Shown here piece by piece: positions 7,734 to 15,216 of a stretch of DNA of 20,257 bases. The DNA is taken from the NCBI GenBank assembly GCA_044868295.1, contig JBIOWF010000346.1:1-20257 (forward strand). Reading direction: 5' to 3'. Position 1 is the first letter of the stretch, and every line of letters begins with the position of its first letter. A program made the position numbers and the translations under genes. Source of the stretch: JBIOWF01 sp044868295 (GTDB taxonomy: Bacteria; Actinomycetota; Actinomycetes; Streptosporangiales; Streptosporangiaceae). Under the pieces are notes generated by a model that was given only the letters and a program-made list of their open reading frames with translations, was not told the origin of the DNA and did no database searches.

Positions 7734-7827
7734 ACCGGCCGTCCAGAGACCACGACACAGCGGCCGCGCGCCACGGGAGCGGCGAGGCGCCGAATTGAAG
7801 CCGCGGTGAATGGGGGCACGCCAGGAT

Positions 7828-8697
7828 TCAGGCGAAAGATACGTAAGACGATCTGAACTCGCGTGATCCGAATTCGCGTGATCCGAATTCGCGCGGACTG
7901 AAGTCCGGCGAGTCGATGTCGAGCGATCTGAATTCGCTCAGACTGACGTCCGGCGAACCGATGTCGTACGGCCTGAATTGTGGCGATCTGAAGTGTGGCG
8001 GTCCACGCCCGGAGAGCACGGATACCAGCAGCCGATCAACACCGGCTGCCACCTCGGCGATGACCGGAAGGGCAATGCAGCGGGTTGACTCGGGCGACGA
8101 GATCGGGGTGGCAAGCCGTCCCCATATCTCCAGCAGTGTGCAGGCCGCGAGGCGCAGCATGGTCGCCAGAGCACTCTCGCCACGCTCCAGCCACCACGCC
8201 GACAGCACCGCGACCAGCGCGTGCGCGAGCAGCATCGCCAGCCCCGGCACCAGAGCACTCCCATGGTGTACGGCCGTCACCGAACCAGCCGACAGGGAGC
8301 CAGTCGTCACAGAGTCAGCCGTCACGGAGCCAGTGGTCACGGGGGCGCCGAATAGCGAGACACCAAACAGCGAGCCGATGGTTGTCGAGCCACCGACGAC
8401 TGGGATGCCGATCACCAGGCCGGTGGTCGCTGGACCGGCGGTCACGGGGGTGGCCGCCACTACCGCGGTCGCGCCGAACAAGTGATGCATGCCGTACTGC
8501 GCGACGAAAGACGCCCCGAGGAGGGTGCCCCGCCCGCGTCGGCGTCCTGCCAGCGCGAACGCCCCGGCGGCCGTGAGCACGGTCGCCACGGCCGTCAGCT
8601 CCCCGGGTACCCGCGCACCACCGGCCAGCAGGTGCAGCACCAGCGACACCGTCACGCACAGCGCCGCGAACACAGCGGCACGAAGGGTGCGAAACAT
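7828..8697 (-). CDS. Polytopic membrane protein with two 15-bp-repeat-encoded pentapeptide regions
   Basis: 289 aa from ATG 8697. Membrane segments: about 8-26 (VFAALCVTVSLVLHLLAG), 33-50, 58-82 (LLGASFVAQYGMHHLFGATAVV) and 148-169 (ALVPGLAMLLAHALVAVLSAW). The pattern of VLHLLAGG, GMHHLF and LLAHALVAVLSAWWLERGE resembles a family of small actinobacterial four-helix proteins whose loop between helices 3 and 4 is usually His-rich and which may handle metals; this is my recollection, not a search. Here that loop (about residues 76-141) is instead a Thr/Ser/Gly/Val pentapeptide series, and the C-terminal tail (about 228-283) is a second series (REFGS, SEFRS, PDFSP). No good ribosome-binding site precedes ATG 8697; a GTG at 8715 or farther upstream cannot be excluded. 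The neighbour downstream is the PepSY_TM gene, consistent with a shared redox or metal role. Confidence 0.72.
   Translation of the reverse strand: MFRTLRAAVFAALCVTVSLVLHLLAGGARVPGELTAVATVLTAAGAFALAGRRRGRGTLLGASFVAQYGMHHLFGATAVVAATPVTAGPATTGLVIGIPVVGGSTTIGSLFGVSLFGAPVTTGSVTADSVTTGSLSAGSVTAVHHGSALVPGLAMLLAHALVAVLSAWWLERGESALATMLRLAACTLLEIWGRLATPISSPESTRCIALPVIAEVAAGVDRLLVSVLSGRGPPHFRSPQFRPYDIGSPDVSLSEFRSLDIDSPDFSPREFGSREFGSREFRSSYVSFA
7850..8014. repeat. 15-bp tandem array, 11 units, encoding C-terminal pentapeptides
   Basis: Eleven consecutive 15-bp units from 7850; the second and third (7865, 7880) are GATCCGAATTCGCGT and GATCCGAATTCGCGC. Others diverge but keep a GAxxTGAATTC-like core. On the minus strand each unit is five codons, giving series such as REFGS, REFRS, SEFRS, LDIDS and PDFSP. 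Confidence 0.9.
8276..8470. repeat. 15-bp tandem array, 13 units, encoding the loop of the membrane protein
   Basis: Thirteen consecutive 15-bp units beginning at 8276. The cleanest are GTCACAGAGTCAGCC (8306), GTCACGGAGCCAGTG (8321) and GTCACGGGGGTGGCC (8441). Read on the minus strand they encode TTGSV, TADSV, TTGSL, SAGSV and more degenerate relatives. The unit sequence differs from the array at 7850-8014. Confidence 0.85.
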
Positions 8698-8887
8698 GGG
8701 CTGGCTGACATGCACGGCCCCAATGCTGGCAGAACGGCTGTCAATCGCAACCTCAGGGTCGCGGCGCGCACGGGTGGGTCCATCACCGCGATCGGCGGCG
8801 ATCGGCTCCGCGCCCGCGTCGGCATCGCCGTTCAAAAAGGGAGATACGGCCGCCGGGACACGACGGTTCGGCCCCGGGAGCCGGGCG

Positions 8888-9103
8888 TCATTCGGGAGGC
8901 TGGACGTATAGCTCCAGGTGGGAGCACTGGGTGCAGCGGTGGGCGTCGATGGTCCAGCGTGGCTTGCCCATGCGTTTGGCGCCTCCGAAGATGCCCCGTT
9001 CAAGGCGGCCTTCGATCCAGCGGGAAAAGCCCCGGGACCCTTCGCCGTTATCCTCGATGAAGCCGGGCTGAAGGTGATCACAGCCACACTGCGTACATTT
9101 CAT
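8888..9103 (-). CDS. Small zinc-ribbon protein
   Basis: 71 aa. Two CxxC knuckles, CTQC at residues 3-6 and CTQC at about 58-61, can bind one zinc ion. Between them is a conserved-looking stretch with GEGSRGFSRWIEGRLERG and GGAKRMGKPRW. This matches a short actinobacterial zinc-ribbon family of unknown role; nucleic-acid or protein binding is the usual guess. ATG 9103 is chosen because it places the first knuckle at the N terminus as in typical ribbons; the longer frame to 9244 has unlikely sequence. No strong ribosome-binding site is visible before the start. It diverges from the truncated methyltransferase gene, with 153 bp between the starts. Confidence 0.75.
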   Translation of the reverse strand: MKCTQCGCDHLQPGFIEDNGEGSRGFSRWIEGRLERGIFGGAKRMGKPRWTIDAHRCTQCSHLELYVQPPE

Positions 9104-9256
9104 AGATCGCAGTTTGCCAGTGTCCCGATCTTCCGGGTTGGATGGCCACCGGCTGCGAGGCGGCGAGATCGCCTTCGGTCCGGCTGTCCCGGGCACCCAC
9201 CAGGCAAGCACAGGTCCAGCCCAAAGACCGTAGGGCCAACCCACGAGAATGCCTCG

Positions 9257-9586
9257 ATGACCGATTTGCTGGATGACGCGGCGCTGGAGCGTTCTGCGGT
9301 GGTGGCCAATTGCGTCATGAACCGCGAGCGGGGATTGGCGGGCTACCGTCGTGAGCTGGGCATCGACCTGGTCGGCTTCCTGCGCGAACGGCTGCGCGCC
9401 CGGCCGGTGGTGCGCTGGCTCGACCTGTGTTGCGGTACGGCTCGTGCCCTCATCGAGGCGTCCGAGCAGTTCGGAGACAAGGCCGAAATCGTCGGCGTGG
9501 ACCTGGTCGACTTCTTCGCGGGTCCCGCCCGGCCACCTCGGCTGGAGTTACTCGTCGCCTCGATCACAGCATGGGAGCCGGCCTAG
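9257..9586 (+). pseudogene. Truncated SAM-dependent methyltransferase (N-terminal remnant)
   Basis: 109 aa from ATG 9257. The N terminus (MTDLLDDAALERSAVVANCVMNRERGL begins it) leads to a Rossmann motif I, WLDLCCGTARALIEA (about 54-68), and motif II, EIVGVDLVDFF (about 77-87), both typical of class I methyltransferases. The frame stops after ASITAWEPA, where intact relatives continue with motifs III and IV and the rest of the fold, normally about 230-270 aa in all. The substrate-binding half is absent, and downstream DNA immediately becomes the convergent helicase gene, so the gene seems cut by a rearrangement or insertion. It could still be expressed, but catalysis is not expected. Confidence 0.7.
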
Positions 9587-9607
9587 CGCCGCGAAACTCC
9601 ATTGGGC

Positions 9608-12600
9608 TTATCCGGCGGTGGTCTTGGCGTAGTGGAACACGTCGGCGGGGAGCGGGTGGTCCAGGCGCCACACGAAGCGGACGGGGCGGTCGCCCCCGTG
9701 GCTCATGTAGGTCATCGGTCCGGCGTAGATGTAGGGCGGGGCGCCCAGACCCTCGTCGCGTTTGGACTGGCGGATCAACAGGTGGATCGTTGACTCGCCG
9801 GACATGTAGCGGCGAGCGGTCGCGGCGGTTGAGCGCAGCGTGCTCTGCGACTCCCACTGGAACAGTGACTCGGTGATCGCCCGATCATGGTAGAGCGTGG
9901 TTGCTGAATAGTGGTTCTCGGACTTGTCGATTGTCACGAAGAACAGATCTGCTCGGTGCTCCTCCACGTGCTTCACGCCTTCGCGCATGTGCGCGGGCCT
10001 GTCCACGCCGAAGGCGGCCAGCACCTCGTTCTTGCTGTAGCGGGAGTGGATGTGCAGGGGCACCGCCGGGTCAAGCGGGGGAGCCACGCGGCGGATCCGG
10101 GAGCGCAGCACCCCGGCCAACTCCCGGAGCTCCGCTGCTCGCTCTCCCTGGAGGCTCGCGAGCCGTGCCGCCATGCCGGAGAATGATTCGGTGCCACCCC
10201 ATAGCGCGGCGTCGAGCATGGACATCAGCCGCTGTTCTCGTGGTGACTGCGGGACGCGCCCGCTCAATGGCTCGTCGAGGAACGCCAGGCGTTCAACGTC
10301 GTCCATGTGCAGCATTCGGCCGAAGGACCGGCCAAGCTGCCTGTCCACCGACGGGTCCTCCGGATCGGCGGTCAGCCCGGCGGCACGTCGCAGGGCTGTC
10401 CAGCCTCCTCGGCCGCGCCGATAAAGATCCTCCAGGTCCAGTCCGGTCTCCGCCAGGAAGTCCGGCAGCTTGACATCGCCCAGCGCGCGCAGTTCATGGG
10501 CGATGTCCTTCCAGTTCAGGCTGAGCGCTTGCCGTACGTTGTCCAGCACCAGCCGGCGCACGTCGCGGTCCAGGTCGATGACGCACCCCGCCGGCAACGT
10601 GGGGAATTCGTTTTCGACGTCCCTGGCGATTCCCGCACGGCTCGCGCCGGTCAGGGCGCGATATTTTCGATCGAATCTGAACTGCCGATGCTGGTGGCCC
10701 ACGAAGTCCAGGACGGTCAGACATGGCTTGTCGTCGGCCAGGCGCAGGCCACGTCCGAGCTGCTGCAAGAAGATCGTCGCACTGTCGGTGGGACGGAGGA
10801 AGAGCACGGTGTCGATCTCCGGCACGTCCACGCCCTCGTTGAACAGGTCGACCGTGAAGACCGCGTTGATCCGGCGCTCACGGAGGTCACGCAATGCCTT
10901 CTTGCGCTCCTCCGGCGAGCTTCGCGCGGTTACGGCGACAGCGGGAATCCCTGCCCTGGTGAAGCGGTCGGCCATGAAGCGGGCGTGCTCAATGCCCACG
11001 CAGAACCCGAGGGCGCGCATCCGGCCGACATGGCCGACCTTGCGGCGAAGCGTCTCGAGGACGACGCCCACTCGCCGATCGTTTCCTGTGTAAACACCGG
11101 AGAGCTGGGTGATGTCGTAGCCCTGACCGCGGCGCCAGCCGATCTCGCTCAGGTCCACGCCGTCGTGCACCCCGAAGTACTGGAAGGGCGCGAGCAGCCC
11201 CCGCTCCAGCGCCTCCCATAACCGCAGTTCGGCAGCGATCCGGCCGCCGAACCAGCGTTTGACGTCCTGCCCGTCGGCTCGCTCCGGCGTGGCCGTCAGT
11301 CCTAGCAGCACCCGAGGTCGCACCTGGGACAGCAGCCGCCGGTAAGTCTCAGCCTCGGCGTGGTGGAACTCGTCCACGATCACCATGTCAAATGCCTTTG
11401 GAGAGGGCAGCGGTCGCGCGTGCAGCGACTGGATCGAGGCGAACACATGGGTCCACCGCTCCGGCCTCGACCCGCCGACGTACAGCTCGCCGAACGTCTC
11501 GTCTCGCAGCACCTGGCGGAAGGTCAGCAGGCTCTGCCTGAGGATCTCTTCGCGGTGCGCGACGAACAGCAGCGAGTCCACCTGTCCGGCCGTGCGCAGT
11601 CGCCGGTGGTCGAGCCCGGCGACCACGGTCTTGCCGGTGCCGGTGGCCATGACCACCAGATTGTGGAACCGGCCGTGGACCTCCCGCTCGGCTGCGAGCT
11701 CGTCGAGGATTTCCCGCTGGTAGGAGTATGGACGCACATTGACATGCGCGAAATCGATGACCGGCCCGTGGTCGCCGCCACGCTCCGCTGAGAGCGCTCG
11801 GTCGAGCCGCTCCGCGTCCCGCTCGGAGTCGTACGGCTCGAAGGAGGGATCGCTCCAGTAGTCGTCGAATGTGGCCGTGAAGGTGTCGATGAGGTGTGGC
11901 TGCTCCGCCTGCGCGAGCCGTACGTTCCATTCCAGCCCGTGGCTGAGCGCGGCCTTGGAAAGGTTGGACGAGCCGACGTAGGCGGTGGACAGACCACTGC
12001 CGCGATGGAACAGCCAGGCCTTGGCGTGGAGCCGGGTCATCCGGGTGTCGTAGGAGACCCTGATCTGGGCTCCCATCTCGGCGAGCCGATCCAGCGCCAG
12101 GCGATCGGTGGCGCCGATGTAGGTGGTGGTGATGACCCGCAGCGCGCCCCCTCGGGACACGAACTCCTCGATCGCCTCGGCCAGCACCCGGACGCCGTTC
12201 CACTTCACGAAAGCACACAGCAGATCGACCCGGTCGGCCGAGGCCAACTCCCGCTTGAGCTCGTGACCGATCTCCGGCTGGCCACGGCCGCCCACGAGCA
12301 GGGCGCTGCCGGTGAGCGGAATCGCGGGCCGCGGTGGGAATCGAACCTGACCGGCCAGGTCACGTCCTCGCGCGACGCCCAGCAGCTCCTCGGCCGCCTC
12401 GACAAGCTCATCGGGAGCGACCGCGTCAGGGACCAGGCCGCCGACGAGCTCGGCGATCTGATTGGCCACCTCGACCTGGCGGGCCAGCCGTACGGTGTCG
12501 GTCTCGCCCCGGACGGAGCGCAGGGCGCGCCGGGTCAGCGCGCCCAGGTGCCTCGCGAGGACTTCGTGGGCGTCAGCCGGATCCAGGGCACGCCGATCGA

Positions 12601-12697
12601 TCAGGCCGCTGTCGGCCACGGCACGCAGAGAGGCGCCGAGCTCGTGGGTGATGAGATGTTCGTACACGCCAGGCTGAAGATCACTCACAGCCGGCAC
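9608..12697 (-). CDS. PLD-like nuclease / DEAD-box helicase / DUF3427-type protein
   Basis: 1029 aa. After an N-terminal helical region, residues ~140-280 form a phospholipase D-like domain with the HxK-type motif HAKAWLF (224-230) and GSSN (242-245). A superfamily 2 helicase core follows: Walker A ATGTGKT (351-357), DEFH (442-445), TATPER (468-473) and motif VI QQLGRGLR (645-652). The last ~300 residues match the layout of DUF3427 proteins (with ELYRRGRG-like spacing and a C-terminal FFVTIDKSE segment), whose C-terminal domain is of unknown function. Related proteins are DNA-dependent ATPases annotated as restriction or defence helicases; a role here is inferred. The PLD motif lacks the usual following Asp, so nuclease activity is uncertain. 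GTG 12697 has AGG about 8 nt upstream; GTG 12688 (giving MSDLQPGVYEHL) is a good alternative. Confidence 0.9.
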   Translation of the reverse strand: MPAVSDLQPGVYEHLITHELGASLRAVADSGLIDRRALDPADAHEVLARHLGALTRRALRSVRGETDTVRLARQVEVANQIAELVGGLVPDAVAPDELVEAAEELLGVARGRDLAGQVRFPPRPAIPLTGSALLVGGRGQPEIGHELKRELASADRVDLLCAFVKWNGVRVLAEAIEEFVSRGGALRVITTTYIGATDRLALDRLAEMGAQIRVSYDTRMTRLHAKAWLFHRGSGLSTAYVGSSNLSKAALSHGLEWNVRLAQAEQPHLIDTFTATFDDYWSDPSFEPYDSERDAERLDRALSAERGGDHGPVIDFAHVNVRPYSYQREILDELAAEREVHGRFHNLVVMATGTGKTVVAGLDHRRLRTAGQVDSLLFVAHREEILRQSLLTFRQVLRDETFGELYVGGSRPERWTHVFASIQSLHARPLPSPKAFDMVIVDEFHHAEAETYRRLLSQVRPRVLLGLTATPERADGQDVKRWFGGRIAAELRLWEALERGLLAPFQYFGVHDGVDLSEIGWRRGQGYDITQLSGVYTGNDRRVGVVLETLRRKVGHVGRMRALGFCVGIEHARFMADRFTRAGIPAVAVTARSSPEERKKALRDLRERRINAVFTVDLFNEGVDVPEIDTVLFLRPTDSATIFLQQLGRGLRLADDKPCLTVLDFVGHQHRQFRFDRKYRALTGASRAGIARDVENEFPTLPAGCVIDLDRDVRRLVLDNVRQALSLNWKDIAHELRALGDVKLPDFLAETGLDLEDLYRRGRGGWTALRRAAGLTADPEDPSVDRQLGRSFGRMLHMDDVERLAFLDEPLSGRVPQSPREQRLMSMLDAALWGGTESFSGMAARLASLQGERAAELRELAGVLRSRIRRVAPPLDPAVPLHIHSRYSKNEVLAAFGVDRPAHMREGVKHVEEHRADLFFVTIDKSENHYSATTLYHDRAITESLFQWESQSTLRSTAATARRYMSGESTIHLLIRQSKRDEGLGAPPYIYAGPMTYMSHGGDRPVRFVWRLDHPLPADVFHYAKTTAG

Positions 12698-12886
12698 TAT
12701 ATGACCTGGCAGTGACGAAGCGGGTTCGTTCGTGCCAACCGCTCGTTCCCACCCATGTACGCCGCCGGGCGGCGATCAAGATCGACAATACATACGTTTT
12801 CTTGACGCCATGATCACGGGAAATACGTTCCGGCGTCAGTAGGGTGCTTTACGTATTTGTGCGTGTTTGGTATGGAGGTGACCGGG
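12698..12886. promoter_or_regulatory. Divergent promoter region, helicase / KimA-like permease
   Basis: For the rightward gene, TTGACG (12802-12807), a 16-bp gap and TACGTT (12824-12829) form a plausible sigma-70-type promoter. An AAATACGT-like motif appears three times: ATACGTTTT (12792-12800), AAATACGTT (12821-12829, over the -10) and inverted at 12848-12858 (TTTACGTATTT). This could be an operator. The leftward promoter for the helicase is not clear. Confidence 0.5.
12874..12878 (+). promoter_or_regulatory. Ribosome-binding site deciding a TTG start
   Basis: A perfect GGAGG lies 8 nt before TTG 12887 and overlaps an upstream in-frame ATG (12872), which itself has no ribosome-binding site. 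This favours TTG 12887 as the permease start. Confidence 0.65.
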
Positions 12887-14815
12887 TTGGCCGTGTCGGC
12901 ACAGCCAGTGACGACCAGGGAACGGCCGCTGCGGACCTGGCTGCTGGACGGGCTCCAGCAGAAGGACATGAAGGCCGTCGGGCCGCACGGGCCCGAGGCT
13001 CCGCACAAGCAGCACTCGTGGTGGCAGGTCATGTGCCTCACGGGCGTCGACTACTTCTCCACCCTGGGCTACCAGCCGGGCATCGCCGCGCTGGCCGCCG
13101 GCGCCCTGTCTCCGATCGCCACCGTCCTGCTCGTTCTGCTGACCCTCTTCGGGGCGCTGCCGATCTACCGCCGGGTGGCCGCCGAGAGTCCGCACGGGCA
13201 GGGCTCCATCGCGATGCTGGAGAAACTGGCGCCGCAGTGGTGGGGAAAGCTGTTCGTGCTGGTCCTCCTGGGGTTCGCGGCCACCGACTTCGTCATCACC
13301 ATCACGCTGTCGGCCGCCGACGCGACGGCTCACATCCTGGAGAACCCGTTCGTTCCGGACGCCCTCGCCGGGCAGCAGGTCCTCGTCACGCTGGTGCTCG
13401 TGGCCCTTCTCGGTGGCGTGTTCCTGAAGGGGTTCAGCGAGGCCATCGGCATCGCCGTCCTGCTGGTGGGCGTCTATCTCGGGCTCAACGCGATCGTGGT
13501 CGTGGTGTCGCTGTTGCAGGTGCTTGAGCAGCCGGATCTGGTCGTGAGCTGGGAGCGGGTGCTGACCACCGACCACAGCAGCCCGATCGCCATGATCGCC
13601 GTTTCGCTGCTGGTGATGCCCAAGCTCGCGCTCGGCATGTCCGGATTCGAGACCGGCGTCGCGGTGATGCCGCTGGTCAAGGGCAACCTGACCGGGCGGA
13701 TCAAGGGCACCAAGCGGCTGCTGACCGTCGCCGCGCTGATCATGAGCGTCTTCCTGATCTTCAGTAGCTTCGTCACCACCGTGCTGATCCCGGAGAAGGA
13801 GTTCGAGGAGGGCGGCAAGGCCGGCGGCCGGGCGCTGGCCTACCTGGCCCACGGATACCTCGGGGACTGGTTCGGAACGCTCTACGACGTCAGCACGATC
13901 GCCATCCTGTGGTTCGCGGGGGCCTCGGCGATGGCCGGCCTGATCAACCTCGTGCCGCGTTACCTTCCCCGGTACGGCATGGCGCCGGACTGGACGCGGG
14001 CGGTGCGCCCGCTGGTGCTGGTCTTCACGCTGATCTCCTTCGCCATCACGATCATCTTCGATGCCGACGTCGACGCCCAGGGCGGCGCGTACGCCACGGG
14101 CGTGCTGGTGCTGTTCATGTCGGCCAATGTCGCGGTGGCCATAGCGGCGCGCCGGGCGGGGCAGCGCGGGCTGTTCGCCGCGTTCGTCGCGATCGGCGTG
14201 GTCCTCGCGTACACGCTGGTGGCCAACGTGATCGAGCGGCCGGACGGCGTGAAGATCGCTTCGTTCTTCATCATCGCGATCATCGTGACGTCGCTGGTCT
14301 CGCGTGCCACCCGCTCCACCGAGCTGCGGGTCACCGAGGTCCATCTGGATGCCCTCGCCGAGCAGTTCGTGGTCGAGGCGTGCGGCGAGATTCATCTGAT
14401 CGCCAACGAGCCGCACGAACGCGACCAGGCCGAGTACAACGACAAGCGCCGCGAGCAGTGGCTGAACCACCGCCTGCGCAGCTCCGAGCCGATCCTGTTC
14501 GTCGAGGTGACGGTGCCGGATGCGTCTGAGTTCGAGACCGAGCTACGGGTCCGGGGCGAGGAGCGGTACGGCCACAAGATCCTGCAGATCGAAAGCTCGA
14601 CGGTGCCGAACGCGCTCGCGGCGCTCCTGCTGTATCTCAGGGACCGCACCGGCCAGGTGCCGCACATCTACTTCCATTGGGCCGAGGGCAATCCGATCGT
14701 CGCCATGCTGCGCTATCTGATGTTCGGCGGGGGCGACGTGCCGCCGCTGACTCGTGAGGTGCTCCGCAAGGCCGAGAACGACGTCGAACGGCGCCCCCAC
14801 GTCCACGTAGGATGA
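12887..14815 (+). CDS. APC-superfamily permease, KimA-like probable potassium importer
   Basis: 642 aa from TTG 12887. A soluble N-terminal stretch precedes WWQVMCLTGVDYFSTLGYQPG, equivalent to the first unwound helix of KimA/APC transporters. About twelve membrane helices follow, with conserved-looking AAESPHGQGSIAMLEK in the loop after helix 2. From about residue 470 there is a ~170-aa cytoplasmic domain (VTEVHLDALAEQFV to the end, including YFHWAEGNP). KimA proteins take up K+ using the proton gradient and are often controlled by c-di-AMP in other bacteria. The K+ call rests on layout and on the kdp genes 220 bp downstream; general amino acid permease annotation is the alternative. No c-di-AMP riboswitch was found upstream. 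It reads into the kdp region on the same strand, but the gap suggests separate promoters. Confidence 0.85.
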   Translation: MAVSAQPVTTRERPLRTWLLDGLQQKDMKAVGPHGPEAPHKQHSWWQVMCLTGVDYFSTLGYQPGIAALAAGALSPIATVLLVLLTLFGALPIYRRVAAESPHGQGSIAMLEKLAPQWWGKLFVLVLLGFAATDFVITITLSAADATAHILENPFVPDALAGQQVLVTLVLVALLGGVFLKGFSEAIGIAVLLVGVYLGLNAIVVVVSLLQVLEQPDLVVSWERVLTTDHSSPIAMIAVSLLVMPKLALGMSGFETGVAVMPLVKGNLTGRIKGTKRLLTVAALIMSVFLIFSSFVTTVLIPEKEFEEGGKAGGRALAYLAHGYLGDWFGTLYDVSTIAILWFAGASAMAGLINLVPRYLPRYGMAPDWTRAVRPLVLVFTLISFAITIIFDADVDAQGGAYATGVLVLFMSANVAVAIAARRAGQRGLFAAFVAIGVVLAYTLVANVIERPDGVKIASFFIIAIIVTSLVSRATRSTELRVTEVHLDALAEQFVVEACGEIHLIANEPHERDQAEYNDKRREQWLNHRLRSSEPILFVEVTVPDASEFETELRVRGEERYGHKILQIESSTVPNALAALLLYLRDRTGQVPHIYFHWAEGNPIVAMLRYLMFGGGDVPPLTREVLRKAENDVERRPHVHVG

Positions 14816-15038
14816 CGCTTCGCTCCTCCTCGTGGAGTGATCCGCGACCGGATGTGCTGAAGACCGGAACGGCGACGGGTGCGAATGGGGCGCCACGTAG
14901 GGATCGCGTCAACATTCGTCCGGGGGGCGTAAGGAAGCCGTCAAGGCACATAAAAAGCCCCAAATCTCACGATTGGCTTGTGCTGGAGCCGGCCGCCCTG
15001 GCTGCTCCGGAACGTTGTCCGGAATCTGAGGAGTGGGG
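14816..15038 (+). promoter_or_regulatory. kdp leader and probable promoter region
   Basis: A 223-bp gap without a gene. An AT-rich patch at 14945-14978 (around CATAAAAAGCCCC) stands out from high-GC surroundings and is the likeliest promoter. Within it, GCAC...AAGCC can pair with GGCTTGTGC as a bulged hairpin. Closer to the first small gene, TCCGGAA occurs twice with a 12-bp period (15006-15012 and 15018-15024), a spacing that OmpR-type regulators such as KdpE can use. None of this is proven. Confidence 0.45.
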
Positions 15039-15122
15039 ATGGCTGACGTCATCTTCGTCGCCCTGACGATCGCGATTTTCGCGATCCTGGGGCTAGTCGT
15101 GAGAGCGGTGGAACGTCTGTGA
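15039..15122 (+). CDS. 27-aa single-helix membrane peptide preceding kdpF
   Basis: ATG 15039 with AGGAG at 15029-15033, 5 nt upstream: one of the best ribosome-binding sites in the window. The peptide begins MADVIFVALTIAIFAILGL and ends VVRAVERL. It is a single hydrophobic helix with a short charged C-terminal tail, presumably facing the cytoplasm. Its size and topology are like KdpF, but a separate kdpF follows, so this is a second small membrane peptide. I recall similar tiny genes just before kdpF in other actinomycetes, usually missed by annotation. It could stabilise or regulate the KdpFABC complex. No experimental role is known to me. Confidence 0.75.
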   Translation: MADVIFVALTIAIFAILGLVVRAVERL

Positions 15123-15182
15123 GCCAGCGAGCCTACAGGCACGGCGCGCGTAGTGAAGTGTCGCATCGCGTGCCTTCGCCCC

Positions 15183-15198
15183 GGCCTGATTTCAGGCC
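15183..15198 (+). promoter_or_regulatory. Hairpin just upstream of kdpF
   Basis: GGCCTG (15183-15188) pairs with CAGGCC (15193-15198) around an ATTT loop. It lies 19 bp before the kdpF start and just ahead of its ribosome-binding site, so it could protect the transcript or tune translation. It has no T-run and is unlikely to be a full terminator. Confidence 0.45.
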
Positions 15199-15216
15199 CA
15201 ACAGGGGGGAGAGGTC

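Larger units (their letters stand above)
7386..7827. other. 442-bp gene-free region with tandem repeats and a strong hairpin
   Basis: No convincing gene lies here. Frames that run through it are forced by the periodic sequence. The region contains the 11/12-bp array (7467-7623) and a perfect 10-bp stem hairpin (7709-7733). It must also hold the leftward promoter for the PepSY_TM gene, but I see no clear -35/-10 pair and no IdeR/DmdR-type iron box. Confidence 0.75.

Noticed and set aside
8698..9087. N-terminal extension of the repeat-bearing membrane protein to 9087
   Set aside because: The extra 130 residues are Ala/Pro-rich without a domain and overlap the zinc-ribbon gene on the same strand. 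ATG 8697 is directly followed by membrane-protein sequence.
9587..12720. Insertion sequence or attachment site flanking the helicase gene
   Set aside because: I found no terminal inverted repeats, matching direct repeats, tRNA gene or integrase at either side.
12836..14470. 544-codon open frame antisense to the permease
   Set aside because: It is rich in Asp, His, Arg, Gln and Glu with no recognisable domain, the pattern of an antisense shadow in high-GC DNA. The plus-strand gene is clearly real.
14816..15038. c-di-AMP (ydaO-type) riboswitch before kdp
   Set aside because: GGGTGCGAATGGGG and TAGGGATC fragments look faintly similar, but the conserved CGAACCCGUCAGCUAAC-like segment is missing. 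A covariance-model search would settle it.
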